From assembly GCA_009779835.1 (NCBI GenBank), contig WRBD01000017.1, positions 1 to 55,913 of the forward strand: a stretch of 55,913 nt of DNA, written 5' to 3'. Below are positions 27,335-35,705 of the stretch, one piece after another (position 1 is the stretch's first letter; each line of letters opens with the position of its first letter). The notes below the pieces were generated by a model. The model was not told the DNA's origin, did not search any database, and saw nothing but the letters and a program-made list of their open reading frames with translations. The position numbers and the translations under genes are program-made. Source of the DNA: Defluviitaleaceae bacterium. GTDB lineage: Bacteria > Bacillota > Clostridia > Lachnospirales > WQUN01.

Positions 27335-27362
27335 TTTGATTGACACTGAATACAGTTATAAT
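27335..27362 (+). promoter_or_regulatory. Candidate promoter of the secreted protein at 27502
   Basis: TTTGAT (27335-27340) and a perfect -10 TATAAT (27357-27362) are spaced by 16 bases. This leaves a 5' leader of about 130 bases before the start codon. Confidence 0.45.
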
Positions 27363-27501
27363 GGTCAGTAACAGCATAATGTTACGATATGTTTTTTTGC
27401 GATTGAATTTATCAGAAAGGGGGATTATGGCACGTTTAAAGTACTAAAAAATAGCCCGTTCATGAAAACGGCAACCAAAAAAATTTCTAGGAGGAATTGC
27501 T

Positions 27502-28227
27502 ATGCGTAAAAAAGTTTTTGTTTTTCTACTTATGTCCCTAATTATGGCATTGTCTATTATGCCGTCGGGAGTATTGGCAACAGAATTTGAAACATCGACA
27601 TTTATAGCCGAAGAGTTAACAATGGAGACTATTCGGTTAAATCGTGATGCTAACCTAAGCAGTATCATAGTCGGAGAATCAACAACGGAAACCATTCGGT
27701 TAAGTCGTAATACTGACATAAGCGACATCATACCTGACGGGGTAACGCCCATTTTCGTTGAAACACTGGAAGAGTTAGAAGATGTATTGGAATTTATCGC
27801 GGCGTTTGAAAATGATTTAAGGCATGCACAACTGGAGGGCATCTCAAATTGCGCATTACTACCCACTAGTTTTTCACAATCCACCCAATCTACTCAATCT
27901 GCACAACATCATATTCATATGGAACTCGCTGAACACGCTGGCGGTACCGGTTGGGGTATGCGTATTCGTTTCAACGCTCATGTGTCATACTCAAACAATC
28001 CAAATAGAATTTTTTCAGTTTCACCATACACCGTTATGACAGGATTTGGTGTAGGCTATTCATGGACACAATTAACAGCCGGGACTACACCCGCTACTAT
28101 ACCAAGTGGTGGTCTTAGTTCTGTAACTGCTTGGGCTTCTGGTGTAATAGAGTGGTATGTTATACATCCCAATCTTATAACATTTCATAATATTCCCGTT
28201 TCGTTTAGTAACCGAATTGGGTGGTAG
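27502..28227 (+). CDS. Secreted protein of unknown function
   Basis: This 241-residue protein has a clear signal peptide (residues 1-26, ending VLA). A short imperfect repeat follows, ETIRLNRDANLSSII and ETIRLSRNTDISDII, then a Ser/Thr/Gln-rich linker (about 124-136) and a C-terminal domain with alternating polar and aromatic residues suggesting beta structure. I recognise no family. The start has TAGGAGG in front. The leader (aaaacggcaaccaaaa ... taggaggaatt) is nearly the same as that before the damaged gene at 32928. The 58-aa membrane-protein gene begins 12 bases after its stop, so the two are probably co-expressed. Confidence 0.7.
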   Translation: MRKKVFVFLLMSLIMALSIMPSGVLATEFETSTFIAEELTMETIRLNRDANLSSIIVGESTTETIRLSRNTDISDIIPDGVTPIFVETLEELEDVLEFIAAFENDLRHAQLEGISNCALLPTSFSQSTQSTQSAQHHIHMELAEHAGGTGWGMRIRFNAHVSYSNNPNRIFSVSPYTVMTGFGVGYSWTQLTAGTTPATIPSGGLSSVTAWASGVIEWYVIHPNLITFHNIPVSFSNRIGW

Positions 28228-28239
28228 AGGAAGCATCTA

Positions 28240-28416
28240 ATGAGTCCTAATCCTCCTGTGGTAACTCCCGAAATTATAAATTACCAAAATGATACTAGTA
28301 TTTTTGATAGCCTTATTGATTCAATACCTTTAGTCCTCAATGTGATAGTGCTGATTTTTATATGTTGGTTATTGATTCGTTTATTTATGTGGCTATCAAA
28401 GAAAAAAAAGCCTTAA
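28240..28416 (+). CDS. 58-aa single-pass membrane protein
   Basis: The frame encodes a 58-residue protein with a polar N-terminus, one strong membrane segment (about residues 28-52) and a KKKK tail, so it is likely anchored with the basic end inside. AGAGGAAG overlaps the stop of the preceding secreted-protein gene and stands seven bases before this ATG, which argues for a real coupled gene. Function is unknown; an immunity-like or export-assist partner of the upstream protein is possible but unproven. Confidence 0.55.
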   Translation: MSPNPPVVTPEIINYQNDTSIFDSLIDSIPLVLNVIVLIFICWLLIRLFMWLSKKKKP

Positions 28417-28419
28417 ATA

Positions 28420-28612
28420 GGGCGTACTCAAAAAGTCAAAATGCCGTGTAGCACATGATTATTACTGGGTTCGCGCGTCTATGCCTTGAAACCACATGCA
28501 AGGTTTTTGAGTTGTACCGCAAAGAAACCTTGCACATGATTTTGAGATGAGGACATGCAAACCCAGTAATATTCATGTGTTGCACGGCAATTTGACTTTT
28601 TTGGTACGCTCT
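28420..28612. repeat. 193-bp palindromic (MITE-like) element
   Basis: Two arms of 52 bases, 28420-28471 and 28561-28612, are inverted copies of each other with about eight mismatches, several of them G-U compatible in RNA. The 89-bp centre contains a further inverted pair (TGCAAGGTTT near 28497 with AAACCTTGCA near 28528). TA occurs at both outer edges, fitting a TA target duplication. No protein is encoded. It sits just behind the 58-aa protein gene and may also act as a terminator hairpin. Confidence 0.75.
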
Positions 28613-28842
28613 ACTTATACTTACCCAAATCCTCCTTCATAAAAATTTGCAAATATGTATTCACGGAGCAACTGTTATATCTTTAAAGTTAAATGTAGCT
28701 TCAAAATTTTTTAGATTGCTGGGCGGTTTATAAATATTGAAATCCGCTGTCGATTTATTGAAGTTTGTAAGTTTGCTTGTTATTATATATATACATAGCC
28801 TCGGACATCTCTTTATTTCGCAAAATAAAAGGACGAAACCCT

Positions 28843-31026
28843 GTGAGCGTTTATGAAGTTTTAAAAAATAATTTCGGATATGATACATTCCGCGAGGGAC
28901 AGGAGCCGCTTATCGGCGAAATTCTTGCGGGAAGGGACGCGCTTGGGATTATGCCCACGGGCGCGGGGAAATCATTGTGTTTTCAAGTACCGGCGTTGAT
29001 GTTTAGCGGAGTTACAATTGTTGTTTCTCCGCTTATTTCTTTGATGAAAGACCAAGTAAACGCGCTTACTCAGTCGGGGATTGCGGCTGCTTTTATTAAT
29101 TCTTCACTTACAGAGCGGCAGATTTACAAGGCATTAACAAACGCGCAAAACGGTGCGTACAAATTAATTTACGTAGCACCTGAGCGGCTTCTTACCACTG
29201 AATTTTTGCACTTTGCCGAAAGAGCGGAAATTTCTATGCTTACGGTTGACGAGGCGCATTGTATTTCGCAGTGGGGGCAGGATTTCCGTCCGAGTTATAC
29301 GGAAATTCCTAAATTTATCGCACGGTTGAAAAAACGTCCGGTTGTTTCGGCATTTACTGCTACTGCTACACCGCGTGTACGCGAAGATATTATATTGCAA
29401 CTTGAATTGAAAAATCCGAGGGTTCTTGTTTCGGGATTTGACCGCTCAAATTTGTTCTTTGAGGTAAAAAATCCTAAAGATAAATTTTCCGCGCTTACAA
29501 AATTTTTGGAACATAAAAAAAATCACTGCGGGATTATTTATTGCACCACACGCGCAACCGTTGAAAATGTTTGCGCGGATTTACAGCACAAAGGATATCA
29601 CGCGTCACGTTATCATGCAGGGCTTACGGACACCGAGCGTCACACAAATCAAGATGATTTTTTGTATGACAGGGTGCAGATTATGGTTGCAACAAACGCA
29701 TTCGGAATGGGGATTGATAAGTCGAATGTATCTTTTGTGGTGCATTATAATATGCCCAAGGACTTGGAAGGGTTTTATCAGGAAGCGGGACGTGCGGGGC
29801 GTGACGGCGAACCGGCGGACTGTCTTTTGCTGTACAGCCGCGGAGATGTTGCGACGAATTTATATTTAATTAACAACCCCCGTGACGTGGAATATTCCGA
29901 CCAACAAACAGAAGACGCACTAAAAAAACGCAACACCGAGCGGTTACGGGAAATGGAGCATTTTTGCACAACAAGCGGCTGTTTGCGGAAATATATTTTA
30001 GAATATTTTGGAGAAACCGCGCCGGAAAACTGCGGAAACTGTGTGAATTGCGAAACAAAATTTGAAACTGCAGACATCACAACGGACGCACAACAAATAA
30101 TTTCATGCGTGGTGCGAATGAGAGAACGCTTTGGTCAAAATATGGTTATCGACGTTTTGCGCGGCAATAAAAATGCGAAAATTGTAAGTTTCAGATTAGA
30201 AAAACTTTCGACATTCGGAATAAGTTCTAAAACCACCGCGCAGCTTATAGAGATTATTAACTTCTTAATTTTTGAAAATTATCTTCAAAAAACCACGGAA
30301 AAATTTCCTATATTAAAACTCGGCACCCGCGCAAGGGAAGCATTGCTCCCGAATGCGCAAGTTTTTATGATGGTGAAGTCACGCGTTCTTCCCGAAGCCG
30401 TCCATGCAAAAAAATCAAAACCCACAAAATCGGTTAACACAACATTGCTTTCCTGCTTGAAAGAACTCCGCCTGAAAATAGCAAAAGAACAAAATCTCCC
30501 CGCGTTTGTAATTTTTCACGACAGTTCTTTAACGGATATGTGCATGAAGCTTCCTTCCGGCATAGATGAATTTTTAGATATTTCCGGAGTGGGCAGCGTG
30601 AAAGCCGAAAAATACGGTGTGCAGTTTTTAGAAGTAATTAAAGAATTTTTGGAAACCAATTCCTCCAACCCTCCCGAAACCCCTTGCCCCGAATTCGACT
30701 CGGCAAAAATCGAAATTTCGCCGGAACATCTCTCTGTAAACATGATAGCCGATAAAATAAACTGTGTTCTGCTGGAAAGCGGCTACGATAAAATCAATGG
30801 CTTGCGGATTAATAACTGGCTTGTGTCAAAAGGCTTTCTTTCCGTTGTACAGCATGAAAAGAAAACCAGCAAAATTCCCACCGAGAAAGGCGAAAATCTT
30901 GGAATAACCACCGATGACCGTATTTTCAATGGAGAAACTATAAAAATAAACATATTTAACCAAACCGCACAAAAATATATTGCTGAAAATGTGATGGAAA
31001 TTATCACAAACTTGTCGCATAAATAA
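28843..31026 (+). CDS. recQ: ATP-dependent DNA helicase RecQ
   Basis: RecQ unwinds DNA 3' to 5' in recombination and repair. The 727-residue protein has helicase motif I MPTGAGKS (about 37-44), motif II VDEAHCISQWGQDFRP (about 135), motif III AFTATATP and motif VI QEAGRAGRDGEP. It has the zinc-binding region CLRKYILEYFGE...CGNCVNC, a winged-helix RQC domain and an HRDC domain containing DISGVGSVKAEKYG. An extra C-terminal domain of about 80 residues ends the protein. I start at GTG 28843, nine bases after AAAGGA, where homology begins; the longer in-frame start at 28777 has no such support. Confidence 0.93.
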   Translation: MSVYEVLKNNFGYDTFREGQEPLIGEILAGRDALGIMPTGAGKSLCFQVPALMFSGVTIVVSPLISLMKDQVNALTQSGIAAAFINSSLTERQIYKALTNAQNGAYKLIYVAPERLLTTEFLHFAERAEISMLTVDEAHCISQWGQDFRPSYTEIPKFIARLKKRPVVSAFTATATPRVREDIILQLELKNPRVLVSGFDRSNLFFEVKNPKDKFSALTKFLEHKKNHCGIIYCTTRATVENVCADLQHKGYHASRYHAGLTDTERHTNQDDFLYDRVQIMVATNAFGMGIDKSNVSFVVHYNMPKDLEGFYQEAGRAGRDGEPADCLLLYSRGDVATNLYLINNPRDVEYSDQQTEDALKKRNTERLREMEHFCTTSGCLRKYILEYFGETAPENCGNCVNCETKFETADITTDAQQIISCVVRMRERFGQNMVIDVLRGNKNAKIVSFRLEKLSTFGISSKTTAQLIEIINFLIFENYLQKTTEKFPILKLGTRAREALLPNAQVFMMVKSRVLPEAVHAKKSKPTKSVNTTLLSCLKELRLKIAKEQNLPAFVIFHDSSLTDMCMKLPSGIDEFLDISGVGSVKAEKYGVQFLEVIKEFLETNSSNPPETPCPEFDSAKIEISPEHLSVNMIADKINCVLLESGYDKINGLRINNWLVSKGFLSVVQHEKKTSKIPTEKGENLGITTDDRIFNGETIKINIFNQTAQKYIAENVMEIITNLSHK

Positions 31027-31058
31027 CGAGAAAAAAGCCGGGTAGGATGAAAGCTTCC

Positions 31059-31850
31059 TTATTTCCTGAATATGTCCACCGAATGGCTCGTCATACCGAT
31101 TAAATCCTCGCGTTCACAGGTAGCAAAGTGGTATTTCAAATACAGTTCAAATGATTCATCATTCATGGCGTCCACCTCTTCATTTATGAATGAGGTGCAA
31201 CCGGTTGATGCTACATAGTTCAGTCGAGTAACAGTAAATGCAGACATTAAGTCATCTATATCTTCTTTTCGGACAAGCTCAAACAAATCCTTTGGTTCAG
31301 ATTTGGTTGCAAATGTTATGGGGTCAACCATACCCTTATCAATAAACTCAGGGATATTAAAAACACCATGTTTGAATCCTTGATGAAGCAGACACAAATC
31401 AGATATCACATAAGCGGTAAAAATCACACCGCCATGTTTTGTTACGCGAATCGACTCGCGGATAGCTTGTTGTTTATCTTCTTTAGTGTAAAGGTGGTAC
31501 AACGGGCCCAACAGCAACGTAATGTCATATAGATTGTCCGGAAAAGCAGATAAATCCAAAGCGTTGCCTTGTGTAATGGTTATTTTCTCGCCATCTTGAG
31601 TATTCTTACGGAAAAGTTCTATATTATGCTCTACAAGTTCTACAGCGTCAACGATGTGCCCCTGTCTTGCCAACGCATGGGAATACCTACCGGTTGCAGC
31701 GCCGACCTCAAGCACACGGTCACCGGGTTTTATGTACTTCCCTATATAACGCATAGTAGTCAGAAACTCAACAGAGCCACTTTTTGTCGTGAGCCGACTA
31801 TCTTCATCGTAATTACTGTAATGATCAATAATATACTGACTTGATTCCAT
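31059..31850 (-). CDS. Class I SAM-dependent methyltransferase
   Basis: The 263-residue protein has the SAM-binding motif I VLEVGAATGRYS (about 46-57), an acidic residue ending strand 2 (AVELVEH), and motif IV LLLGPLYHL followed by the usual post-strand helix. AAGGT stands nine bases before the ATG. Small-molecule methyltransferases of this layout are common; the substrate cannot be inferred. It converges on recQ with 32 bases between. Confidence 0.85.
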   Translation of the reverse strand: MESSQYIIDHYSNYDEDSRLTTKSGSVEFLTTMRYIGKYIKPGDRVLEVGAATGRYSHALARQGHIVDAVELVEHNIELFRKNTQDGEKITITQGNALDLSAFPDNLYDITLLLGPLYHLYTKEDKQQAIRESIRVTKHGGVIFTAYVISDLCLLHQGFKHGVFNIPEFIDKGMVDPITFATKSEPKDLFELVRKEDIDDLMSAFTVTRLNYVASTGCTSFINEEVDAMNDESFELYLKYHFATCEREDLIGMTSHSVDIFRK

Positions 31851-31985
31851 ATCACTTTACCTTTCAAAATATAAATCTTATCATTCGTCTTCCACTCGGA
31901 CATCAAACGCCGTTAACGTTTCTAACCAACGCAATCTTTTAATAATATAACATGAAGGTGGAAGCGACGCCACCGCTGAGGGGTT

Positions 31986-32321
31986 TTAGGTCTTATTTTG
32001 ATTGTATAAATCAACCAGCTCTTCTATTTGGTTTAATGCGTATTTTTTGAAGGGTTGGTTTAATGAATTAAATGCGCTGATTAATTTAGAAATTTGCTCA
32101 TCCATGCCCTCATTGAACATTACCCCCTCTCCGGTGCGAAGCCAACCACTGTTTACGTTAAATTCAGCGGAAAGCAACCTTATGATACGCTCAGAGACAG
32201 ATTTATTGTTAAGTTCAATATCGGCAAGATAACTGGACGAAATTGCCATGCGTTTAGAAAATCTCGCCTGAGAAAGCCCCAATGCATTTCGGACTTGTCT
32301 GATTCTTTCGTATGTTTCCAT
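31986..32321 (-). CDS. XRE-family transcriptional regulator
   Basis: The 111-residue protein has an N-terminal helix-turn-helix (residues 5-60, core LSQARFSKRMAISSSYLADIE) and a short helical C-terminal part probably used for dimerisation. This is the size and layout of phage-type and toxin-system repressors. GGGAGTGAAGG stands before the ATG. Its promoter overlaps an inverted repeat (32403-32422), which suggests autoregulation. No toxin or phage gene is next to it. Confidence 0.85.
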   Translation of the reverse strand: METYERIRQVRNALGLSQARFSKRMAISSSYLADIELNNKSVSERIIRLLSAEFNVNSGWLRTGEGVMFNEGMDEQISKLISAFNSLNQPFKKYALNQIEELVDLYNQNKT

Positions 32322-32373
32322 TCAACCTTCACTCCCTATAATCGTATTAATTTGATTTTTCAAACTTCTACAT

Positions 32374-32422
32374 ATTGTAACACGGTATTAATATGTTCGA
32401 CAAATATTAGCATGTTAATATT
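32374..32422 (-). promoter_or_regulatory. XRE promoter with overlapping inverted repeat
   Basis: Minus-strand TTGTCG (32403-32398) and TACAAT (32379-32374) are 18 bases apart. AATATTA (32403-32409) and TAATATT (32416-32422) form a perfect 7-bp inverted repeat with a six-base gap next to the -35 box, a likely repressor operator. Confidence 0.5.
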
Positions 32423-32740
32423 GACAAAAATCAACCGCCAACGGGCTGCCGGAAACCTTACCAATAAATTGGCGATAAAAAAGCAAATTAATTTTGCTTT
32501 TCGCGTGGGCGGCATAAATTTATATGCAACCAAGCAAAAGGCAATTGATATTGTTAACGCCGTTGTAATTGCGATGATATTCTGCAATTTTTGGCTTTAT
32601 TATGTAGGTTTGATTATAATGCACAATTCGACACGGCACAAGGGGGTATATTCATACATACAATTAGGCGTAAACATATAAACTGATGTAACGTTGTGTA
32701 TGATGCGTGAACCGCGACCAGTAGATTCAGAGTGCTACTG

Positions 32741-32784
32741 TACGCGGGGGAATTGTCGTTGTCGTTTGACAATTCCCCCGCGTA
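32741..32784. terminator. Perfect 17-bp stem-loop in a gene-free stretch
   Basis: TACGCGGGGGAATTGTC (32741-32757) pairs perfectly with 32768-32784 across a 10-nt loop. It is much more GC-rich than its surroundings. The downstream side is T-rich but without a clean T-run, so it may be a terminator or another structured element. The rest of 32423-32927 holds no gene I can support, only a possible promoter (TTACTG and TATAAG spaced by 17) about 60 bases before 32928. Confidence 0.5.
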
Positions 32785-32927
32785 TAAGTTTATTTTATTT
32801 TATTTGCAAAACTTTATGAAAGGAGGAATAAGTTACTGCGTGAGACAATTGGCATTATAAGGAATAAATATTAAAATGATATTCAGAAAAACGGCAACCA
32901 AAATAAAATTTATAGGAGGAATTTTCA

Positions 32928-34195
32928 ATGCGTAAAAAATTATTATTTGGTTTAGTTGCTTCTCTTATCTTATCTTGGCATTAATTATGTCATTTACCAT
33001 GAAAGCAGAGGGAACTGTTTTAACGGACGCGGAAATTTCAGCAAGTGTCACGTCCGGAGAAGAAGTTGCGGTCAGAGAATATGTTGCGGCAGAAAACGCA
33101 AGTAGGATTCTCTCGCAGGTAATGGCCCAAATTAAAGGTGCAGAATCAAGCCAAAATATGATGGACTATCTTGAAAGCGGAAGCGTAATCACAACGTATT
33201 TGTTTGAGGATGGCTCTACTTTAACTAACGAGGTTCATTTTGAAAATGGTAAAGTCGTTGATGTTTCAACTGGCAGAGCTTCGATAATGGAGAGTGAACC
33301 ACTCATAGCCGAAATTAATCCTGAATCAGGAATGACCCTATATTATCAGTATGGGAAATTGTTAGAATGCTATGATGATAATCAGACATTAGAATCTTTT
33401 CGGCATCTTATAAGGGCAAACTATATTGCCGCAAACCCGGTTTTTTGTTCTGAAACAGGTACACAGCTTCACAGAAATACTACCGTTTATGACAATTTAA
33501 CGCGAAATGTTTATGTTTACGATATGGACGGCAATGTAACGGTAACGTCTTATGATGACAAAATGATAACCATTAATGTGTTTGACGAAAACGGAAATGT
33601 AATAGGAGAAAAAACCATGAGCGTTTCAGAAGACCTTGAACGCCGTGAGAGAATCCGGGTAGAGCGATTAAGAAATGAGGGGATTATTTACGATTGCGAA
33701 GAAACAGGCGAACTGCTTTACAGAACCACTACCATTTTTGACGACTTAACACGCAATGTTTTCGTATATGATAATGATACTGTGACGGTAACATCTTATG
33801 ATGAAAAAATGGTAACTTGTTATATGTATGACGAAAATGGAAAAGAGAAAGAAGTAACCCTAAGCGTAGCAGAATTTATCGACCTTAAAGAGATAGAAAT
33901 TGGGGTTATTTATGATTTCGATAAATCAATCGCAATTGAAATTCAAATGAGTTCATCATTTAGTGAGTGGCCTGTTTTTAGCGGTACGCATCATACGCCG
34001 CCATCTTCTAGCCCTGCAACCGGGCCACCGATTGGGGGCGTATGGTATAATGTTCCTTCCAGCATGGCTAGATACTTGGATATTGGAATCAGACAATCAA
34101 TTCCAGCTGACCTTTGGCTTCATGCTTTTTTTACAAACGTGAACGGCAAAGAAAAAGGGGGGTTCCGCGAAGGAAAGCCCTTTTTTTGTGGCTAA
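32928..34195 (+). pseudogene. Secreted protein with tandem repeats, frameshifted in the signal peptide
   Basis: An ATG at 32928 with TAGGAGG in front begins a signal peptide (MRKKLLFGLVASLILS) that stops at 32982. Adding one T in the short T-run at 32975-32976 restores SLALIMSFTMKAEG and joins it to an open frame of about 400 codons that otherwise lacks a real start. The mature part contains two repeats of roughly 75 residues, each with an ETG.L.R.TT start, LTRNV.VYD, VTVTSYD.KM and a DENG segment. The C-terminus reads through a terminator hairpin (34153-34187) to a stop at 34193, so the original end is probably lost. The decayed copy at 26823-27318 is related. Confidence 0.7.
34153..34187 (+). 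terminator. Rho-independent terminator inside the 3' end of the open frame
   Basis: An A-run and G-run stem (34153-34166) pairs imperfectly with GGAAAGCCC (34172-34180) around the GCGAA loop and is followed by seven T. The preceding open frame reads straight through it, which is unusual for a functional gene. Confidence 0.65.
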
Positions 34196-34197
34196 TT

Positions 34198-34284
34198 TCT
34201 CCGCGCTTCCGCTTGGGAATTACTTAGTCGTAGCAGTAGCGTCAATTACCGCGGCCGGCAATGCTGTACTTTTTTGAATGTTTA
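34198..34284 (+). other. Short coding-like remnant
   Basis: A frame just behind the terminator reads about 28 residues with the look of a real protein end (LGNYLVVAVASITAAGNAVLF, then TGA). It has no start. It may be the last piece of a deleted gene. I do not recognise a family. Confidence 0.25.
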
Positions 34285-34365
34285 TCGTCATACGCGGTTG
34301 ATATTTAACTGTAACTTAGATAAAGTACAATTCACTATATTTAAAAAACAAGAAAGGTTTTTAAA

Positions 34366-35634
34366 ATGAAAAAGCTTACTTTATCTATTACGGTGGCGTT
34401 ATTACTTTCCTTTGCGTTGATTAATTCGGAATTTGCCAACGAGACAATCCATTTAACGGTTGACGATGCGCCTGCGGTATCTGAAAAGCAACCGCTTGTT
34501 CCTGCGCGTGATATGTTTGAAATATATTCGTCGCTCCTTCCCGAGCCTGCCGAAACGCGGCTTGTAAACGAAGACGGTGAACTTTTGGATACTCTTCTTT
34601 TGCGCGTGGACGGTGTTGAACAGTCCCGCCTACTAGAGGCGGTTTTTTCCAGCGGGCGCATATGGTTTGACGCGGTTGAATTTGCGGCGGCACTGTCATT
34701 GGCTCGTCCACCTCAAGGGCGACAATCTCTTTTCGGGTTATGCGAGCATTACGATTTATTTTTTGATTTTGACAGACATAGCGGGATAATTAATTTATTT
34801 ACAGGGCATACACGTCCCAAGCAGCTTCCGCCGGCGGGTGAGCGTCATGCACTTATGCGCATAGAAGATGTTGCGGCGTTCGGAGATTGGCAGCAACCTA
34901 ATGAACTTATTAAAATGCGGGCAATCGCGGATTTATTGTGGGAGCGAGACGCAGTGTTTTCCATTGCATGGGTTCCTGTTTTTGTGCGCCCTTTGGATGA
35001 TTACCGCAATGACCCTCGCGATTATACCCGTTATAACATGGAATTCGTTTTTACGATAGATTACTGGTTAAGTCGCGGCGGGGAGCTGGGATTGCACGGA
35101 TACACCCATCAGCGCGGTACTCAAAACAGTATTGGAGGGCATGAATTCGGCACAGGGGTAAGCGACGAGGATACAATTCAATCTTTTGAACAGCAACTTG
35201 CTGCGACGGCACATTTCGGATGGACCGCGAATTATTTCACATTCCCCAAGCATATCGGGACACGAAGGCAATTTGAAATAGCGGGTGAGTTTTTCGATGT
35301 AGTGTGGCCTCACCCGTACAGCCGAGCGATTCACGACGCGTATCGCGTACAACAAGGCGACCGGGAAGTTATATTTTTTAACACACCTCAAGACCACACC
35401 CACAGTGAATCCGACGAGGATGTAGCCGCAATGATACGACGAATAAACGGCGCGGGCGAAATTGCGAATTTCTTCTTTCACACCCACCTTGAATACAATT
35501 TTATGACAATTGAGAGAGACGAAACCGGCAAACCGACAGTTATACACGACACAAATTCCCCGCTGCACAGAATCCTTGACGCACTTAAAGAAAACGGCAG
35601 GGTTGTGCGTTCGCCTTCATACTTTGTCAGATAG
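34366..35634 (+). CDS. Secreted DUF2334 / polysaccharide-deacetylase-like protein
   Basis: The 422-residue protein has a signal peptide (1-24). An N-terminal region of about 120 residues resembles the copper-amine-oxidase-N-like domain common in clostridial exoproteins (PLVPARDMFE). The catalytic-like domain follows: RIEDV with Asp168 and LGLHGYTHQR with His244 and His248, the metal-binding triad pattern of DUF2334, a branch of the NodB deacetylase superfamily. Substrate may be a cell-wall or exopolysaccharide. AAAGG precedes the ATG. It stands alone between two terminators. Confidence 0.8.
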   Translation: MKKLTLSITVALLLSFALINSEFANETIHLTVDDAPAVSEKQPLVPARDMFEIYSSLLPEPAETRLVNEDGELLDTLLLRVDGVEQSRLLEAVFSSGRIWFDAVEFAAALSLARPPQGRQSLFGLCEHYDLFFDFDRHSGIINLFTGHTRPKQLPPAGERHALMRIEDVAAFGDWQQPNELIKMRAIADLLWERDAVFSIAWVPVFVRPLDDYRNDPRDYTRYNMEFVFTIDYWLSRGGELGLHGYTHQRGTQNSIGGHEFGTGVSDEDTIQSFEQQLAATAHFGWTANYFTFPKHIGTRRQFEIAGEFFDVVWPHPYSRAIHDAYRVQQGDREVIFFNTPQDHTHSESDEDVAAMIRRINGAGEIANFFFHTHLEYNFMTIERDETGKPTVIHDTNSPLHRILDALKENGRVVRSPSYFVR

Positions 35635-35653
35635 TTATAATTGAAATGTTACT

Positions 35654-35693
35654 AAAAAGGAGCTGTGCATATTGCACAGCCCCTTTCTTTTTT
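35654..35693. terminator. Bidirectional terminator between convergent genes
   Basis: GCTGTGCA (35662-35669) pairs perfectly with TGCACAGC (35673-35680), extended by GG/CC and A/T pairs. An A-run stands on the left and a T-run on the right. It serves the DUF2334 gene and the giant minus-strand gene. Confidence 0.85.
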
Positions 35694-35705
35694 ATAACAA
35701 TGCTT

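Noticed and set aside
32360-32587. Minus-strand 75-codon hydrophobic frame beginning with TTG
   Set aside because: There is no ribosome binding site, the start codon is weak, and the 3' end overlaps the XRE promoter and operator. It could be a decayed membrane peptide but I cannot support it.
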